From the NCBI RefSeq assembly GCF_938046015.1, contig NZ_CALIXW010000044.1, forward strand, positions 1-64,000: 64,000 bases of DNA, written 5' to 3'. Each line of letters begins with the position of its first letter. The first letter of the stretch is position 1. Of the stretch, positions 25,545-33,876 are shown in pieces. Source of the stretch: an uncultured Porphyromonas sp. Lineage in GTDB: Bacteria; Bacteroidota; Bacteroidia; Bacteroidales; Porphyromonadaceae. Position numbers and translations under genes: made by a program. Under the pieces are notes generated by a model. It was not told the DNA's origin. It saw only the letters and a list, made by a program, of their open reading frames with translations, and did not search any database.

Positions 25545-26360
25545 ATGCTTGACAACCACTACCACGAGGCAGCCAACTACCTAGCCTCACGCCTCCCTAA
25601 GGACATCAAGACCGCTATCATCCTCGGCAGTGGCCTGGGTAAGCTCGGCGAGATGCTCCAGCAGCCTACCGTCATCCCCTACAGCCAGATCCCTCACTTC
25701 CCCCACTCTACCGCCATCGGGCATAAGGGGAACCTCATCGCAGGGACGCTCTCTGGCGTACCCGTGCTGTGCATGCAGGGACGCTTCCACTACTACGAAG
25801 GCTACCCCATGGAGCAGGTGACCTTCCCCATCCGCGTGATGAAGCTCCTCGGCATCGAGAACCTTCTGGTATCGAATGCTGCTGGCGGGATCAACAAGAA
25901 CTTCCGCGTCGGAGACCTGATGATCATCCGCGATCACATCAACAACCTACCCAACCCACTGATCGGGCCCAACGCAGAGATGTTTGGCCCCCGCTTCCCC
26001 GACATGACGCGCGCCTACGACCGCGAGTTCATCACCAAGGCTAAGGCCATCACCCAGGAGCTCGGCATCCCCACGCACGAAGGGGTCTACGTCGGGCTGA
26101 CGGGGCCCTCCTATGAGACGCCAGCCGAATATACCTTCTGGAGTCAGGTCGGTGGCGATGCCATCGGGATGAGCACTGTACCCGAGGTGATCGTAGCCCG
26201 CCATGCAGACATCCGCGTCTTCGGGATGTCGGTCATCACCAACGAGGGCTGGCACTTCGACGACGACTTCGTCAACGACGGCGAGGACGTCATCCGCGCT
26301 GCCAACGCGGCCTCCGAGCGTATGGGACGTATCTTCAGCGAACTCGTCCGCCAGCTCTAA
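25545..26360 (+). CDS. punA: Purine nucleoside phosphorylase (trimeric class)
   Basis: Splits purine (deoxy)nucleosides with phosphate for salvage. 271 residues. Motifs of the PNP/MTAP family: [11 protein letters not shown] near residue 27, phosphate/ribose site [11 protein letters not shown] near 80, [11 protein letters not shown] near 110, GPSYETPAE near 185 and [13 protein letters not shown] with the late Asn (SVITNEGW) that reads the purine base. Own promoter and its own terminator. Confidence 0.95.
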   Translation: MLDNHYHEAANYLASRLPKDIKTAIILGSGLGKLGEMLQQPTVIPYSQIPHFPHSTAIGHKGNLIAGTLSGVPVLCMQGRFHYYEGYPMEQVTFPIRVMKLLGIENLLVSNAAGGINKNFRVGDLMIIRDHINNLPNPLIGPNAEMFGPRFPDMTRAYDREFITKAKAITQELGIPTHEGVYVGLTGPSYETPAEYTFWSQVGGDAIGMSTVPEVIVARHADIRVFGMSVITNEGWHFDDDFVNDGEDVIRAANAASERMGRIFSELVRQL

Positions 26361-26384
26361 GGCTCTTACGCCAAGCACACTATA

Positions 26385-26424
26385 CGAGGGGCTCCTACCG
26401 CACTAGCACGGTAGGAGCCCCTCG
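26385..26424 (+). terminator. Terminator after punA
   Basis: A perfect 16-bp stem (26385-26400 with 26409-26424) with an 8-nt loop, 24 bases after the stop. No T run follows (CGCTTAGCC). Confidence 0.7.
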
Positions 26425-26503
26425 CGCTTAGCCTCCGAAAGCGGAGACGCTAGGCCCATCGCAGGGAGTCACTTCGGGCAGATAATTTCTTGCGCAGAAT
26501 ATG

Positions 26504-26511
26504 TATATTTG
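26504..26511 (+). promoter_or_regulatory. -7 box of acyl-CoA transferase gene (TATATTTG)
   Basis: Exact TAnnTTTG match 20 bases before the ATG at 26532. It lies downstream of the upstream in-frame ATG at 26490, which rules that start out. Leader only about 13 nt. Confidence 0.7.
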
Positions 26512-26531
26512 TGTACCAACATAAAGGCACG

Positions 26532-27854
26532 ATGAGACAGCTCAAGCATGACTCCTTGGACTGGAAGTCCTACTACACTACACACACGACGACAGCTCGT
26601 GCTGCCGTCCGCGCAGCCGTCCACGACGGCGCCCACCTCGTCTTCGGCCACGCCGTAGCAGCCCCCGAATCTATTGCTGAGGCGCTCTTCCTCGAGCGCG
26701 AGCACTTCCGCGACCTTACGATCTTCCACATGCTCTACTTCGCTACCCCCTGGCACCTACGCCCGGAGATGGGGGGGCATGCGCGCGGCCGGCTTAACTT
26801 CCTGGACAAGCACAGCCGCCCCGTAGTGCGCGAGGGACGGGCTGACTTCGTCCCCTGCCACTTCCATGAGGTGCCTCGCCTCTTCCGCGAGGGGCTCTAT
26901 CCCGTAGACATCGCCGCCGTACAGCTTAGCCCGCCCAACGCCGAGGGCTACTGCTCGCTGGGCGTCTCCTGCGACTATACCAAGGCTGCCATCGAGGAGG
27001 CCAAGGTCATCATCGCCGAGGTCAACGAGCAGATGCCCTTCATCGCGGGGGACAACCTCGTACACGTCACCGAGCTCGACTACATCATCCCCGTCGACCG
27101 CCCGCTCACCGAGATCCCACAGCCTGAGATCGGGGAGGTAGAGCGGCGCATAGGCGAGGTCTGTGCCGCACTCATCCATGATGGTGACACCCTGCAGATC
27201 GGGATAGGCGCCATCCCCGACGCCGTACTGCAGTGCCTGGGGGACCGCAAGGACCTAGGGCTACACACCGAGATGTTCACCGACGGAGTGATGCACATGA
27301 TGCGCCGCGGGGTGATCACGGGCGCACGCAAGACGCTACACCCCCGCAAGGTCGTCAGCTCCATCGTCATGGGCTCGCGCGAGCTCTACGACTTCGTCCA
27401 TCAGCACCCCGACATCGAGCTCTACCCCGTGGACTACACCAATGATCCCTACATCATCGGGCAGAATGAGAACTTCGTCTCCATCAACTCCTGCCTCGAG
27501 ATCGACCTCTGCGGACAGGTAGCCAGTGAGGCCATAGGGCAGGATCAGTTCAGCGGTACGGGCGGGCAGGTGGACTACCTCCGCGGTGTCCGCCGTGCGA
27601 AGAACGGGCGCTCCATCCTAGCCTTCACCTCGACAGCCAAGGGCGGGACAGTCTCCCGCATCGTCCCCACGCTCAGCGCTGGCGCCACCGTCACCTCGGG
27701 ACGCAACGAGGTGGACTACATCGCCACAGAGTACGGTGCGGTGCGCCTGCAGGGGCTGACGCTGCGCGAGCGTGCCCTGGCACTGATCAGTATCGCCCAC
27801 CCCGACTTCCGCGAAGCTCTACTGGAGAGCATACATCAGCGCTTCCCCCAGTAA
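26532..27854 (+). CDS. Acetyl-CoA hydrolase/transferase family, acyl-CoA:carboxylate CoA-transferase
   Basis: 440 residues from the ATG at 26532. Family I CoA-transferase fold of the Cat1/AbfT (4-hydroxybutyrate or butyryl-CoA:acetate) group. The catalytic Glu that forms the CoA thioester is in LHTEMFTDG near residue 247; the CoA-binding QIGIGAIPD is just upstream; the C-terminal GTGGQVDYLRG and GGTVSRIVP segments are intact. In Porphyromonas such enzymes produce butyrate, acetate or propionate in amino-acid fermentation; which acid this one uses cannot be read from sequence. Single gene with its own promoter and terminator. Confidence 0.88.
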   Translation: MRQLKHDSLDWKSYYTTHTTTARAAVRAAVHDGAHLVFGHAVAAPESIAEALFLEREHFRDLTIFHMLYFATPWHLRPEMGGHARGRLNFLDKHSRPVVREGRADFVPCHFHEVPRLFREGLYPVDIAAVQLSPPNAEGYCSLGVSCDYTKAAIEEAKVIIAEVNEQMPFIAGDNLVHVTELDYIIPVDRPLTEIPQPEIGEVERRIGEVCAALIHDGDTLQIGIGAIPDAVLQCLGDRKDLGLHTEMFTDGVMHMMRRGVITGARKTLHPRKVVSSIVMGSRELYDFVHQHPDIELYPVDYTNDPYIIGQNENFVSINSCLEIDLCGQVASEAIGQDQFSGTGGQVDYLRGVRRAKNGRSILAFTSTAKGGTVSRIVPTLSAGATVTSGRNEVDYIATEYGAVRLQGLTLRERALALISIAHPDFREALLESIHQRFPQ

Positions 27855-27912
27855 AGCCCGCCCCGAGCTGCCCGACGGCTCGGCCAAGGCAGACCTTGCC
27901 CCCCCCAAAAGC

Positions 27913-27948
27913 AGCGCGGCACGGAGACCAAGATCTCCGTGCCGCGCT
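27913..27948. terminator. Bidirectional terminator, CoA-transferase / flavodoxin
   Basis: A perfect 15-bp stem (27913-27927 with 27934-27948) between convergent genes. CTTATTT follows on the plus strand and GCTTTTGGGG on the minus strand. Confidence 0.85.
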
Positions 27949-27968
27949 CTTATTTAGCTAGCTAGGGC

Positions 27969-28475
27969 TTAGCCTGCGAAGGCGACCTTGAGCTGCTCCA
28001 GCCAAGCGGCAAGGCGCTGGTCGGTCAGCTCGGGCTGATTCGTAGGATCCAGCACGAGGCCAAGGAAGCGACCATCGCGCTCAGCTACCGAATGCTCGTA
28101 GCTATAGCCCTCGGTTGAGGTCTTCCCGACGATCGTAGCCCCCAGCTCCTCCATATAGGAGGCGAGGAGCCCTACACCATCAGCGAAGCTCACGGGATAG
28201 TGCTGCTGATCGCCGAGGCCATAGACGGCTACCTTCCGCCCCGAGAGGTCGGCATCCTCCAGCTCGGGGAGGAACTCATCCCAGCTGTCGGGCAGCTCGC
28301 CGTCGAAGTAGGTCGGCGTGCCGAGGATGAAGAGCTCGTACTTCATCCAGTCCTCGAGGCGCGTCGTATCAGGGTCGAGGTAGACCACCTCCGAGCCCCA
28401 GGCGGCAGCGATGCGCTCCCCGAGCTCAGCGGTCTGTGCTGTGTGCTGGCTGTACACCAGTGCTACAGTCTTCAT
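27969..28475 (-). CDS. fldA: Flavodoxin
   Basis: 168 residues, long-chain flavodoxin. FMN phosphate loop YSQHTAQTAEL near residue 8, the ribityl/isoalloxazine loops ILGTPTYFDGE near 50 and YGLGDQQHYPVSFADG near 88. Acts as a one-electron carrier in place of ferredoxin. It lies 18 bases downstream of the fused E1 gene, so it belongs to the lpdA-E2-E1 operon; a link with low-iron or oxidative conditions is possible but not shown. Confidence 0.94.
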   Translation of the reverse strand: MKTVALVYSQHTAQTAELGERIAAAWGSEVVYLDPDTTRLEDWMKYELFILGTPTYFDGELPDSWDEFLPELEDADLSGRKVAVYGLGDQQHYPVSFADGVGLLASYMEELGATIVGKTSTEGYSYEHSVAERDGRFLGLVLDPTNQPELTDQRLAAWLEQLKVAFAG

Positions 28476-28493
28476 ATACTCTAGTTTATTGGT

Positions 28494-30539
28494 TTAGTAC
28501 TCGATAAGCTCCTTGGCTGCGGCGTAGATCTTCTCCTCGCTGGGGAGCGTCGTCAGCTCGAAGCACTTGTGGAAGCCCACGGGCGTGCCCAGTGACCCGA
28601 CACGATATACGGGCGCATCTAGGTCACGGAAGGCCTTCTTGGCGATCGAGGCCGCCAGCTCAGCACCAAAGCCGCCGAAGACGCGGTCCTCGTGGACGAT
28701 CAGCACCTTGGAGGTCTTCTTGATGGAGGCGTAGACCGTCTCCTCATCCCAGGGCGAGAGGGAGCGTAGGTCGATTACCTCTACGCTCTTACCCAGGTCA
28801 CGCTGGATCTGCTCGGCCACGTGGAGCGATAGGAGCAGCGTATTACCGTAGGTGACGAGCGTGATGTCCGAGCCCTCACGGCGGATACGTGCCTTACCGA
28901 AGGGCACCTCGAAGTCCTCGGGGATGACGGCTGCAGCCTCAGTATTGTTGTACTGTCCCTTGGGCTCCATGAAGACCGTCACCCCACGCGAGCGCATCGC
29001 TGTACGTAGCAGTCCTGCGGCGTCATCGGCAAAGCAGGGGTAGACGACACGCGCCCCAGGGAAGGTGGTCAGCACCGCCTCGATATTCTGCGAGTGGTAG
29101 AGCCCGCCCTGGATGTAGCCCCCAGAGGCCAGGCGGATGGTGATGTTGGGAGAGAACTGCCCATTGCTGCGCCAGTACTCGTGCGTGCAGTTGACGAACT
29201 GCTCCATCGCTGGCCAGAAGTAGTCAGCGAACTCTGCCCCCTCGATGACCACGCGGATCTTGTCGCTAAAGCGGCTCATCCCGTTAGCCGTACCGACGAT
29301 GTAGTCCTCCGCGATCGGGGCGTTGAAGACACGCTTGTGCCCGAACTCCTGCAGCATCCCCTTGGTCACATTGAAGACACCGCCCTTGTCCTTATTCGCC
29401 ACGTCCTGCCCCCAGATGAAGGTATCGGGGTTGTGACGGAACTCCTGCTTGAGCGTCTTATTGATCGCCTGCACCAGCGTCAGCTCCTCACCCGTGCCGT
29501 CGGGGATCCCTGAGCCGTACTTGTCGCCTGGGTAAGCCTCGCCAATGACGTAGTCCATGACGGTGTCACTCGTGGGGTCGGGCGCCTGCAGGGCTTTGCG
29601 ATTGGCTACCTTGAGCTCCTCGCGCGCCTCGGCCTCGATCTGCTGGAGCTCCTCCTCGGTAAAGCGCTCGTAGCGGAGCAGCATGCGGCGGAACTTAGGC
29701 AGCGGGTCGGCCGCCTTAGCTCGGTCGAGCTCCTCCTGATCGCGGTAGAGGGTGTGCTTATCCGAATTGGAGTGCGCCCCGATGCGTACGCAGGAGGCGG
29801 TGACGACGACAGGCGTACGATGCTCTACGGCGTATTCGCGCGCTGCCGCCATGGTGTTCATGGAGTCGAAGACGTCCTTACCGTCGCAGAAGAGTACCTT
29901 GAGGTGACGGATGCCAGCGTAGTTCTGCCCTACGCGTGGGTTCGCCGTCTGCTCATGCGTAGGTACGGAGATGCCGTAGCCATTGCTCTGCAGGACGAAA
30001 ATCACGGGCAGACGCTCTCGGGCGGCGCCGTTGATCGCCTCGTAGACGTAGCCCTCAGAGGCCGAGGACTCCCCATGGGAGGCGATGGCACAGCCGTCGA
30101 CCTTGTAGTAGTCCAGGGCACGCGCCAGACCCACAGCCTGGGAGTCGTGCGCCGCGACGCAGGAGGAGATGTTGTGTATGCCCCACTCTACCTTGGCGTA
30201 GTGGTCGGACATGTGGCGGCCCCCACTGGTGGGGTCGGTCGCCTTGGAGATACCATTGAGGATCATCTCCTCAGCCGTCATCCCTGCCGAGAGGGCAGCG
30301 GTGAGGTCTCGGTAGTAGAGGAAGAGGTGGTCCTTACCCCGCTGGAAGGTCTGCCCTATGGCCAGCTGGATCCCATCGTGCCCTGCGTTGGAGGCGTGGA
30401 ACTGCCAGCCGATGGACTGGAGGAGATAGCTAGGGGCCTTCTCATCCAATAGACGTCCTAGGTAGAGGAGGTAGTACCAGCGACGGAGGGTCTCCTTGTC
30501 CGTCTTCTTGATCCCGTATCTTTTCTTTACTGCGTTCAT
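28494..30539 (-). CDS. 2-oxoacid dehydrogenase E1, alpha and beta subunits fused
   Basis: 681 residues: E1 alpha (about 1-330) joined to E1 beta (about 350-681), the thiamine-diphosphate decarboxylase of a branched-chain 2-oxoacid (or related) dehydrogenase complex. Alpha half: GGRHMSDHY and the ThDP/Mg region ASHGESSASEG ending in LQSNGYGISV. The usual Gly-Asp-Gly of the ThDP motif reads Gly-Glu-Ser here, a change of a metal ligand from Asp to Glu, while the partner Asn is kept. Beta half: IWGQDVANKDKGGVFNVT, ESLITEDYIVG-like APIAEDYIVG, and late LIVHEDRVFGGFGAE. It sits 6 bases after E2 and is followed by flavodoxin. Substrate (branched-chain oxoacids, pyruvate or 2-oxobutyrate) is not decided by sequence. 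Confidence 0.92.
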   Translation of the reverse strand: MNAVKKRYGIKKTDKETLRRWYYLLYLGRLLDEKAPSYLLQSIGWQFHASNAGHDGIQLAIGQTFQRGKDHLFLYYRDLTAALSAGMTAEEMILNGISKATDPTSGGRHMSDHYAKVEWGIHNISSCVAAHDSQAVGLARALDYYKVDGCAIASHGESSASEGYVYEAINGAARERLPVIFVLQSNGYGISVPTHEQTANPRVGQNYAGIRHLKVLFCDGKDVFDSMNTMAAAREYAVEHRTPVVVTASCVRIGAHSNSDKHTLYRDQEELDRAKAADPLPKFRRMLLRYERFTEEELQQIEAEAREELKVANRKALQAPDPTSDTVMDYVIGEAYPGDKYGSGIPDGTGEELTLVQAINKTLKQEFRHNPDTFIWGQDVANKDKGGVFNVTKGMLQEFGHKRVFNAPIAEDYIVGTANGMSRFSDKIRVVIEGAEFADYFWPAMEQFVNCTHEYWRSNGQFSPNITIRLASGGYIQGGLYHSQNIEAVLTTFPGARVVYPCFADDAAGLLRTAMRSRGVTVFMEPKGQYNNTEAAAVIPEDFEVPFGKARIRREGSDITLVTYGNTLLLSLHVAEQIQRDLGKSVEVIDLRSLSPWDEETVYASIKKTSKVLIVHEDRVFGGFGAELAASIAKKAFRDLDAPVYRVGSLGTPVGFHKCFELTTLPSEEKIYAAAKELIEY

Positions 30540-30545
30540 AGGGCT

Positions 30546-31844
30546 CTAGTCTTGCTTCCAGTCCTCGAGGTGCTGTGCTATGGCGTGTAGGAAGGCACCG
30601 CCTAGCATACCATCGATGATACGATGGTCAAAGGACAGGGAGAGATAAATCTTGTGGCGGATAGCGATGACATCGCCTGCCTCGGTCTCGAGGATGCTGG
30701 GCTCCTTCTCGATCGCCCCAATGCCGAGGATGGCCACCTCGGGCTGGTTGATGATGGGCGTACCGAAGAGCGTGTGCGAGGCGCCATAGTTGGAGATGGT
30801 GAAGGTGCTGCCCGTCATCTCGTCTGGGCTCAGCTTGCCCTGGCGGCTCTTGGCCGCAAGGAGGCTCACCTGCTCGGCGATACCGGAGCGGCTCAGCTTG
30901 TCTGCATCACGCACCACGGGCACTACGAGGTTGCCATCAGGCAGTGCTACGGCCATACCCACATGGATGTGCTTGCGCTCGATGATGTTGTAGCCATCGA
31001 CGGCGGCGTTGATGCGGGGGAAGTCCTTGAGCGCCTTGGCCACAGCCTCGATGAAGGGCGTCATATAGGTCAGAGCCACGCCCTCACGCTGCTTGAACTC
31101 GTCCTTGTGTGCCTCACGCCACTTCACGAGGTTCGTGATGTCGACCTTGATGAAGCTCGTCACATGGGGCGCTACCTGCACGGACTGCACCATACGATCG
31201 GCGATGATGCGACGGATGGGATCCATGGGGATGACCTTGTCCTCGGGCCCTACGCTGACGGCAGGAGCGCTGACGGCGGGGCGTGCAGGCGCTGCAGCAG
31301 CTGCCGCGGGCTGCGCGGCACGGGGCTGCGGAGCGGGAGCGCCCTTCTGCTGCTCGATGTAGCGGGTGATATCGGCCTTGCTGACGCGCCCGCCGAAGCC
31401 CGTCCCCGAGATCTTGTCGAGCTCGTCCTGACTTACCTTGGCCTTCTTCGCCAGCTCCAGGACAACGGGCGAATACCAGCGCTCGATGCTCCCCTTGGTG
31501 AGCGTCTGCTCGACGACGGGGCTCGCTGAGGGCTGCACGCTCGCTTCTGGAGCGGGGCTAGCTGCGGCGGCAGGAGCCGCTGCGGGCTCTGCGGTAGCAC
31601 CAGCTGCGGTATCGATGACTAGGAGCACCTGCCCCACGGGGACCGTCTCGCCCTCCGTATAATTGATCTGCACGACCTTCCCTGCCACGGGCGAGGGGAC
31701 GGAGGCAGCGGTCTTTGCCGAGGTGACCTCAAAGAGTTCGTCATCCTCCTGGACGAGGTCCCCGACCTTGGCATGGATGACGGTGATGGTACACTCGGTG
31801 ACGCTCTCCCCAGTCTTGGGGATCTTGATGTCGAATGTAGGCAT
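30546..31844 (-). CDS. 2-oxoacid dehydrogenase E2, lipoyl acyltransferase
   Basis: 432 residues. Lipoyl domain 1-80 with the lipoylated Lys in VTSAKTAASVPSP (common form TDKA, here SAKT); an Ala/Pro-rich linker; a peripheral subunit-binding domain around 120-165 (SPVVLELAKKAKVSQDELDK, GTGFGGRVSKADI); another Ala-rich linker; and the catalytic domain from about 205 with the C-terminal DHRIIDGM active-site motif (His and Asp present). Transfers the acyl group from E1 to CoA. Located between lpdA (61 bases) and E1 (6 bases) in one operon. Confidence 0.94.
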   Translation of the reverse strand: MPTFDIKIPKTGESVTECTITVIHAKVGDLVQEDDELFEVTSAKTAASVPSPVAGKVVQINYTEGETVPVGQVLLVIDTAAGATAEPAAAPAAAASPAPEASVQPSASPVVEQTLTKGSIERWYSPVVLELAKKAKVSQDELDKISGTGFGGRVSKADITRYIEQQKGAPAPQPRAAQPAAAAAAPARPAVSAPAVSVGPEDKVIPMDPIRRIIADRMVQSVQVAPHVTSFIKVDITNLVKWREAHKDEFKQREGVALTYMTPFIEAVAKALKDFPRINAAVDGYNIIERKHIHVGMAVALPDGNLVVPVVRDADKLSRSGIAEQVSLLAAKSRQGKLSPDEMTGSTFTISNYGASHTLFGTPIINQPEVAILGIGAIEKEPSILETEAGDVIAIRHKIYLSLSFDHRIIDGMLGGAFLHAIAQHLEDWKQD

Positions 31845-31905
31845 AGCTTAGTTCTATTGTCTTGCGTGTGTTGTTTGCTTGAATGAAGTGGCCGAAGGCC
31901 GCGCC

Positions 31906-33261
31906 CTAGGAGAGCAGCACCTCGTGCAGAATCTCCCCGACCGTAGGATGCGGGAAGACGTGGCGGCGGAAGTCCTCGACGCTCGTACCGTCGGCGATGG
32001 CGATGCCCGCCAGGAGGATCAGTTCGCTGGCAGGCGTGCCGAGGATGTGGCAGCCAAGGATGCGCTCATTCTCATCCACCAGCACCTTGCACAGGCCAGG
32101 TGCCTGTCCCTGCTCTACGACATAGCGACCAGCGTAGGCCATGGGGAGCTTGAGCGTGCGGTAGTAGCGCCCCTCAGCCTGCAGCTGCTCCTCGGTGGCG
32201 CCGACCCCTGCCAGCTCGGGATGCGTATATACAACGCCTGGGATGGCATCGTAGCGCATAGGATGACCCGCCCCCGAGACGATATGCTCGATGGCTACCT
32301 CCCCCTCACGGATGGCGGTATGTGCCAGCAGGGAGAAGCCCGTGAGGTCACCCACGGCGTAGACCTGAGGGTGCGAGGTCTGCATGTACTCATTGACGAC
32401 GACGGCAGCGCGATTCTGCTGGATCGCTAGGCTCTCGAGGCCGAGGCCTGCGCTAAGCGGTCGGCGACCTACGCTCAGCAGGATCTGGCTGGCGGCGATG
32501 AGCTCCCGCTCGCCCTTCTTTGTCTCGATGGTGACGCCCTCAGGCGATACCTCTACGACCTTGCTCTCGAGGTGGAACTTCACCCCGCGCTTCTTGAAGA
32601 GCTTGCGCAGCGTCCCTGAGGTCTCCTTGTCCATAGCCCCGAGGATCTCGGGTGCCATCTCGATGACGGTCACGGGCACCCCTAGGCTAGCATAGACATC
32701 AGCGAACTCCATGCCGATGACGCCGCCACCGATGATGGCGATGTCCTTCGGGAGTTCGGTCGCAGCCAGTGCCTCACGGCTCGTCCAGTAGCTGACGCCA
32801 TCCAGACCCGGGATGGGTGGGATGACGGTCTCGCTCCCCGTAGCGAGCAGGACGTAGCGCACTAGGTAGGTCTCCGTATCGGTGGCGACACGGATCAGCT
32901 CCCCCTCCCGCCCCTCGAGGCGTGCGGAGGCGGGGACGACCGTCACCCCATGCTGCTTCATTTTGTAGGCTACGCCCGAGGTGAGGGTCTTGACGACCTC
33001 GTCCTTGTGGGCCGCGATGCGGCTATAGTCGGCCTTCACTGAGCCCTCGAGCTCTATCCCGAGGGCAGCACTAGAGGCTACATCGTGGTAGAGGTGCGCT
33101 GCGTGCAGGAGGCTCTTGGTGGGGATACAGCCTTCGTTGAGACAGACGCCCCCCAGCGTAGCACGCTCGAAGAGGACAACCTGAAGACCCTGATCTGAGG
33201 CCTGAGCCGCAGCATTATAGCCTGCTGGTCCACCGCCAATAATCGCTATGTCGAAGTTCAT
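31906..33261 (-). CDS. lpdA: Dihydrolipoyl dehydrogenase (E3)
   Basis: Reoxidises the lipoyl group of E2 using FAD and NAD. 451 residues. FAD-binding IIGGGPAGYNAA at the N-terminus, redox disulfide GGVCLNEGCIPTK near residue 40, NAD-binding IIGGGVIGMEFADVYASLG near 175, and the C-terminal interface with the catalytic His-Glu pair (HPHPTVGEILHE, here FPHPTVGEI). First gene of the lpdA-E2-E1-fldA operon; a -7 box lies 33 bases before its ATG. Confidence 0.96.
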   Translation of the reverse strand: MNFDIAIIGGGPAGYNAAAQASDQGLQVVLFERATLGGVCLNEGCIPTKSLLHAAHLYHDVASSAALGIELEGSVKADYSRIAAHKDEVVKTLTSGVAYKMKQHGVTVVPASARLEGREGELIRVATDTETYLVRYVLLATGSETVIPPIPGLDGVSYWTSREALAATELPKDIAIIGGGVIGMEFADVYASLGVPVTVIEMAPEILGAMDKETSGTLRKLFKKRGVKFHLESKVVEVSPEGVTIETKKGERELIAASQILLSVGRRPLSAGLGLESLAIQQNRAAVVVNEYMQTSHPQVYAVGDLTGFSLLAHTAIREGEVAIEHIVSGAGHPMRYDAIPGVVYTHPELAGVGATEEQLQAEGRYYRTLKLPMAYAGRYVVEQGQAPGLCKVLVDENERILGCHILGTPASELILLAGIAIADGTSVEDFRRHVFPHPTVGEILHEVLLS

Positions 33262-33293
33262 GATGCTTGTACACTTAGGTATGTTAATGTACC

Positions 33294-33301
33294 CAAAGGT
33301 A
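33294..33301 (-). promoter_or_regulatory. -7 box of lpdA operon (TACCTTTG on minus)
   Basis: CAAAGGTA on the plus strand reads TACCTTTG on the minus strand, 32 bases before the lpdA ATG at 33261. Confidence 0.7.
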
Positions 33302-33523
33302 CGTTTTTTTTACCCAAGAAGCAGTGCGTCCCGTTCCTTGGCTTAGGGAGGGCTCGCTCCCACGGCGCTAGGGGCTTTGGAGCGACCTTGCTAAAGGCAT
33401 CCGGACAAGGGCTTCACTCCCCTAGACTTAGAGCTCCTGTGGCCTTAGCTTGGCGCCCGTCCGAGCTAAGGGGAGGCGCGGGCTCTGCGAAGCCTTGCCG
33501 AGCTGAAGGATAAGGGAGACCGA

Positions 33524-33631
33524 GGATTTTTATATTACTTTTCGGGAAAAGTTATATTACTTCTCAGCAATTATTATATATATTCGGCGGAAAGTAATAT
33601 TACTTTTCCCAGAATATTATATCATATTTCG
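33524..33631. repeat. AT-rich palindrome array with 22-bp period
   Basis: An AT-rich island in GC-rich DNA. Unit consensus GAAAAGTAATATTACTTTTC (20-bp palindrome). Centres: about 33533.5 (right half exact, left half decayed), 33555.5 (one mismatch in each half), 33598.5 (GGAAAGTAATATTACTTTTC, one base off; inner 16 bp a perfect palindrome at 33591-33606) and weaker units in register at about 33577.5 and 33620.5. Steps are 22, 22, 21 and 22. The layout matches the GATATC arrays although the sequence is unrelated. Confidence 0.75.
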
Positions 33632-33860
33632 CCCTAAGCCACTGCTCGGAGCTCAGCGAGACCTAAGGGGGAGCTCCAAGCGACCAAGCAGAGAGCCTAG
33701 GCAGCAGCTCGGGAGGAGCACTGGGCAAGGGGGCAGGGAGTGCCTCACAAGGCAGAAGGGCATCCAGGCGCAGCTCCTCCCGAGCGAAGCGGCACGAGGA
33801 CCAGCGCAGCCCCCAAGGCCTCCCCCGCAGCGCGCCACGCTACAGCTCGTATCTTAGTCG

Positions 33861-33868
33861 TATCTTTG
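33861..33868 (+). promoter_or_regulatory. -7 box of lepA operon (TATCTTTG)
   Basis: Exact TAnnTTTG match whose last G is only 9 bases before the A of the lepA ATG at 33877. With the usual 5-8 base distance to the start site, the mRNA would have almost no leader. Confidence 0.7.
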
Positions 33869-33876
33869 CAGCCAAG

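Larger units (their letters stand above)
33262..33876. other. Divergent intergenic region lpdA-lepA
   Basis: 615 bases: the lpdA promoter, 200 bases of GC-rich sequence with no gene, the AT-rich palindrome array (33524-33631), then a GC-rich part holding a 13-bp inverted repeat (33707-33719 and 33773-33785) and the lepA promoter at 33861. No RNA family was recognised. Confidence 0.6.
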
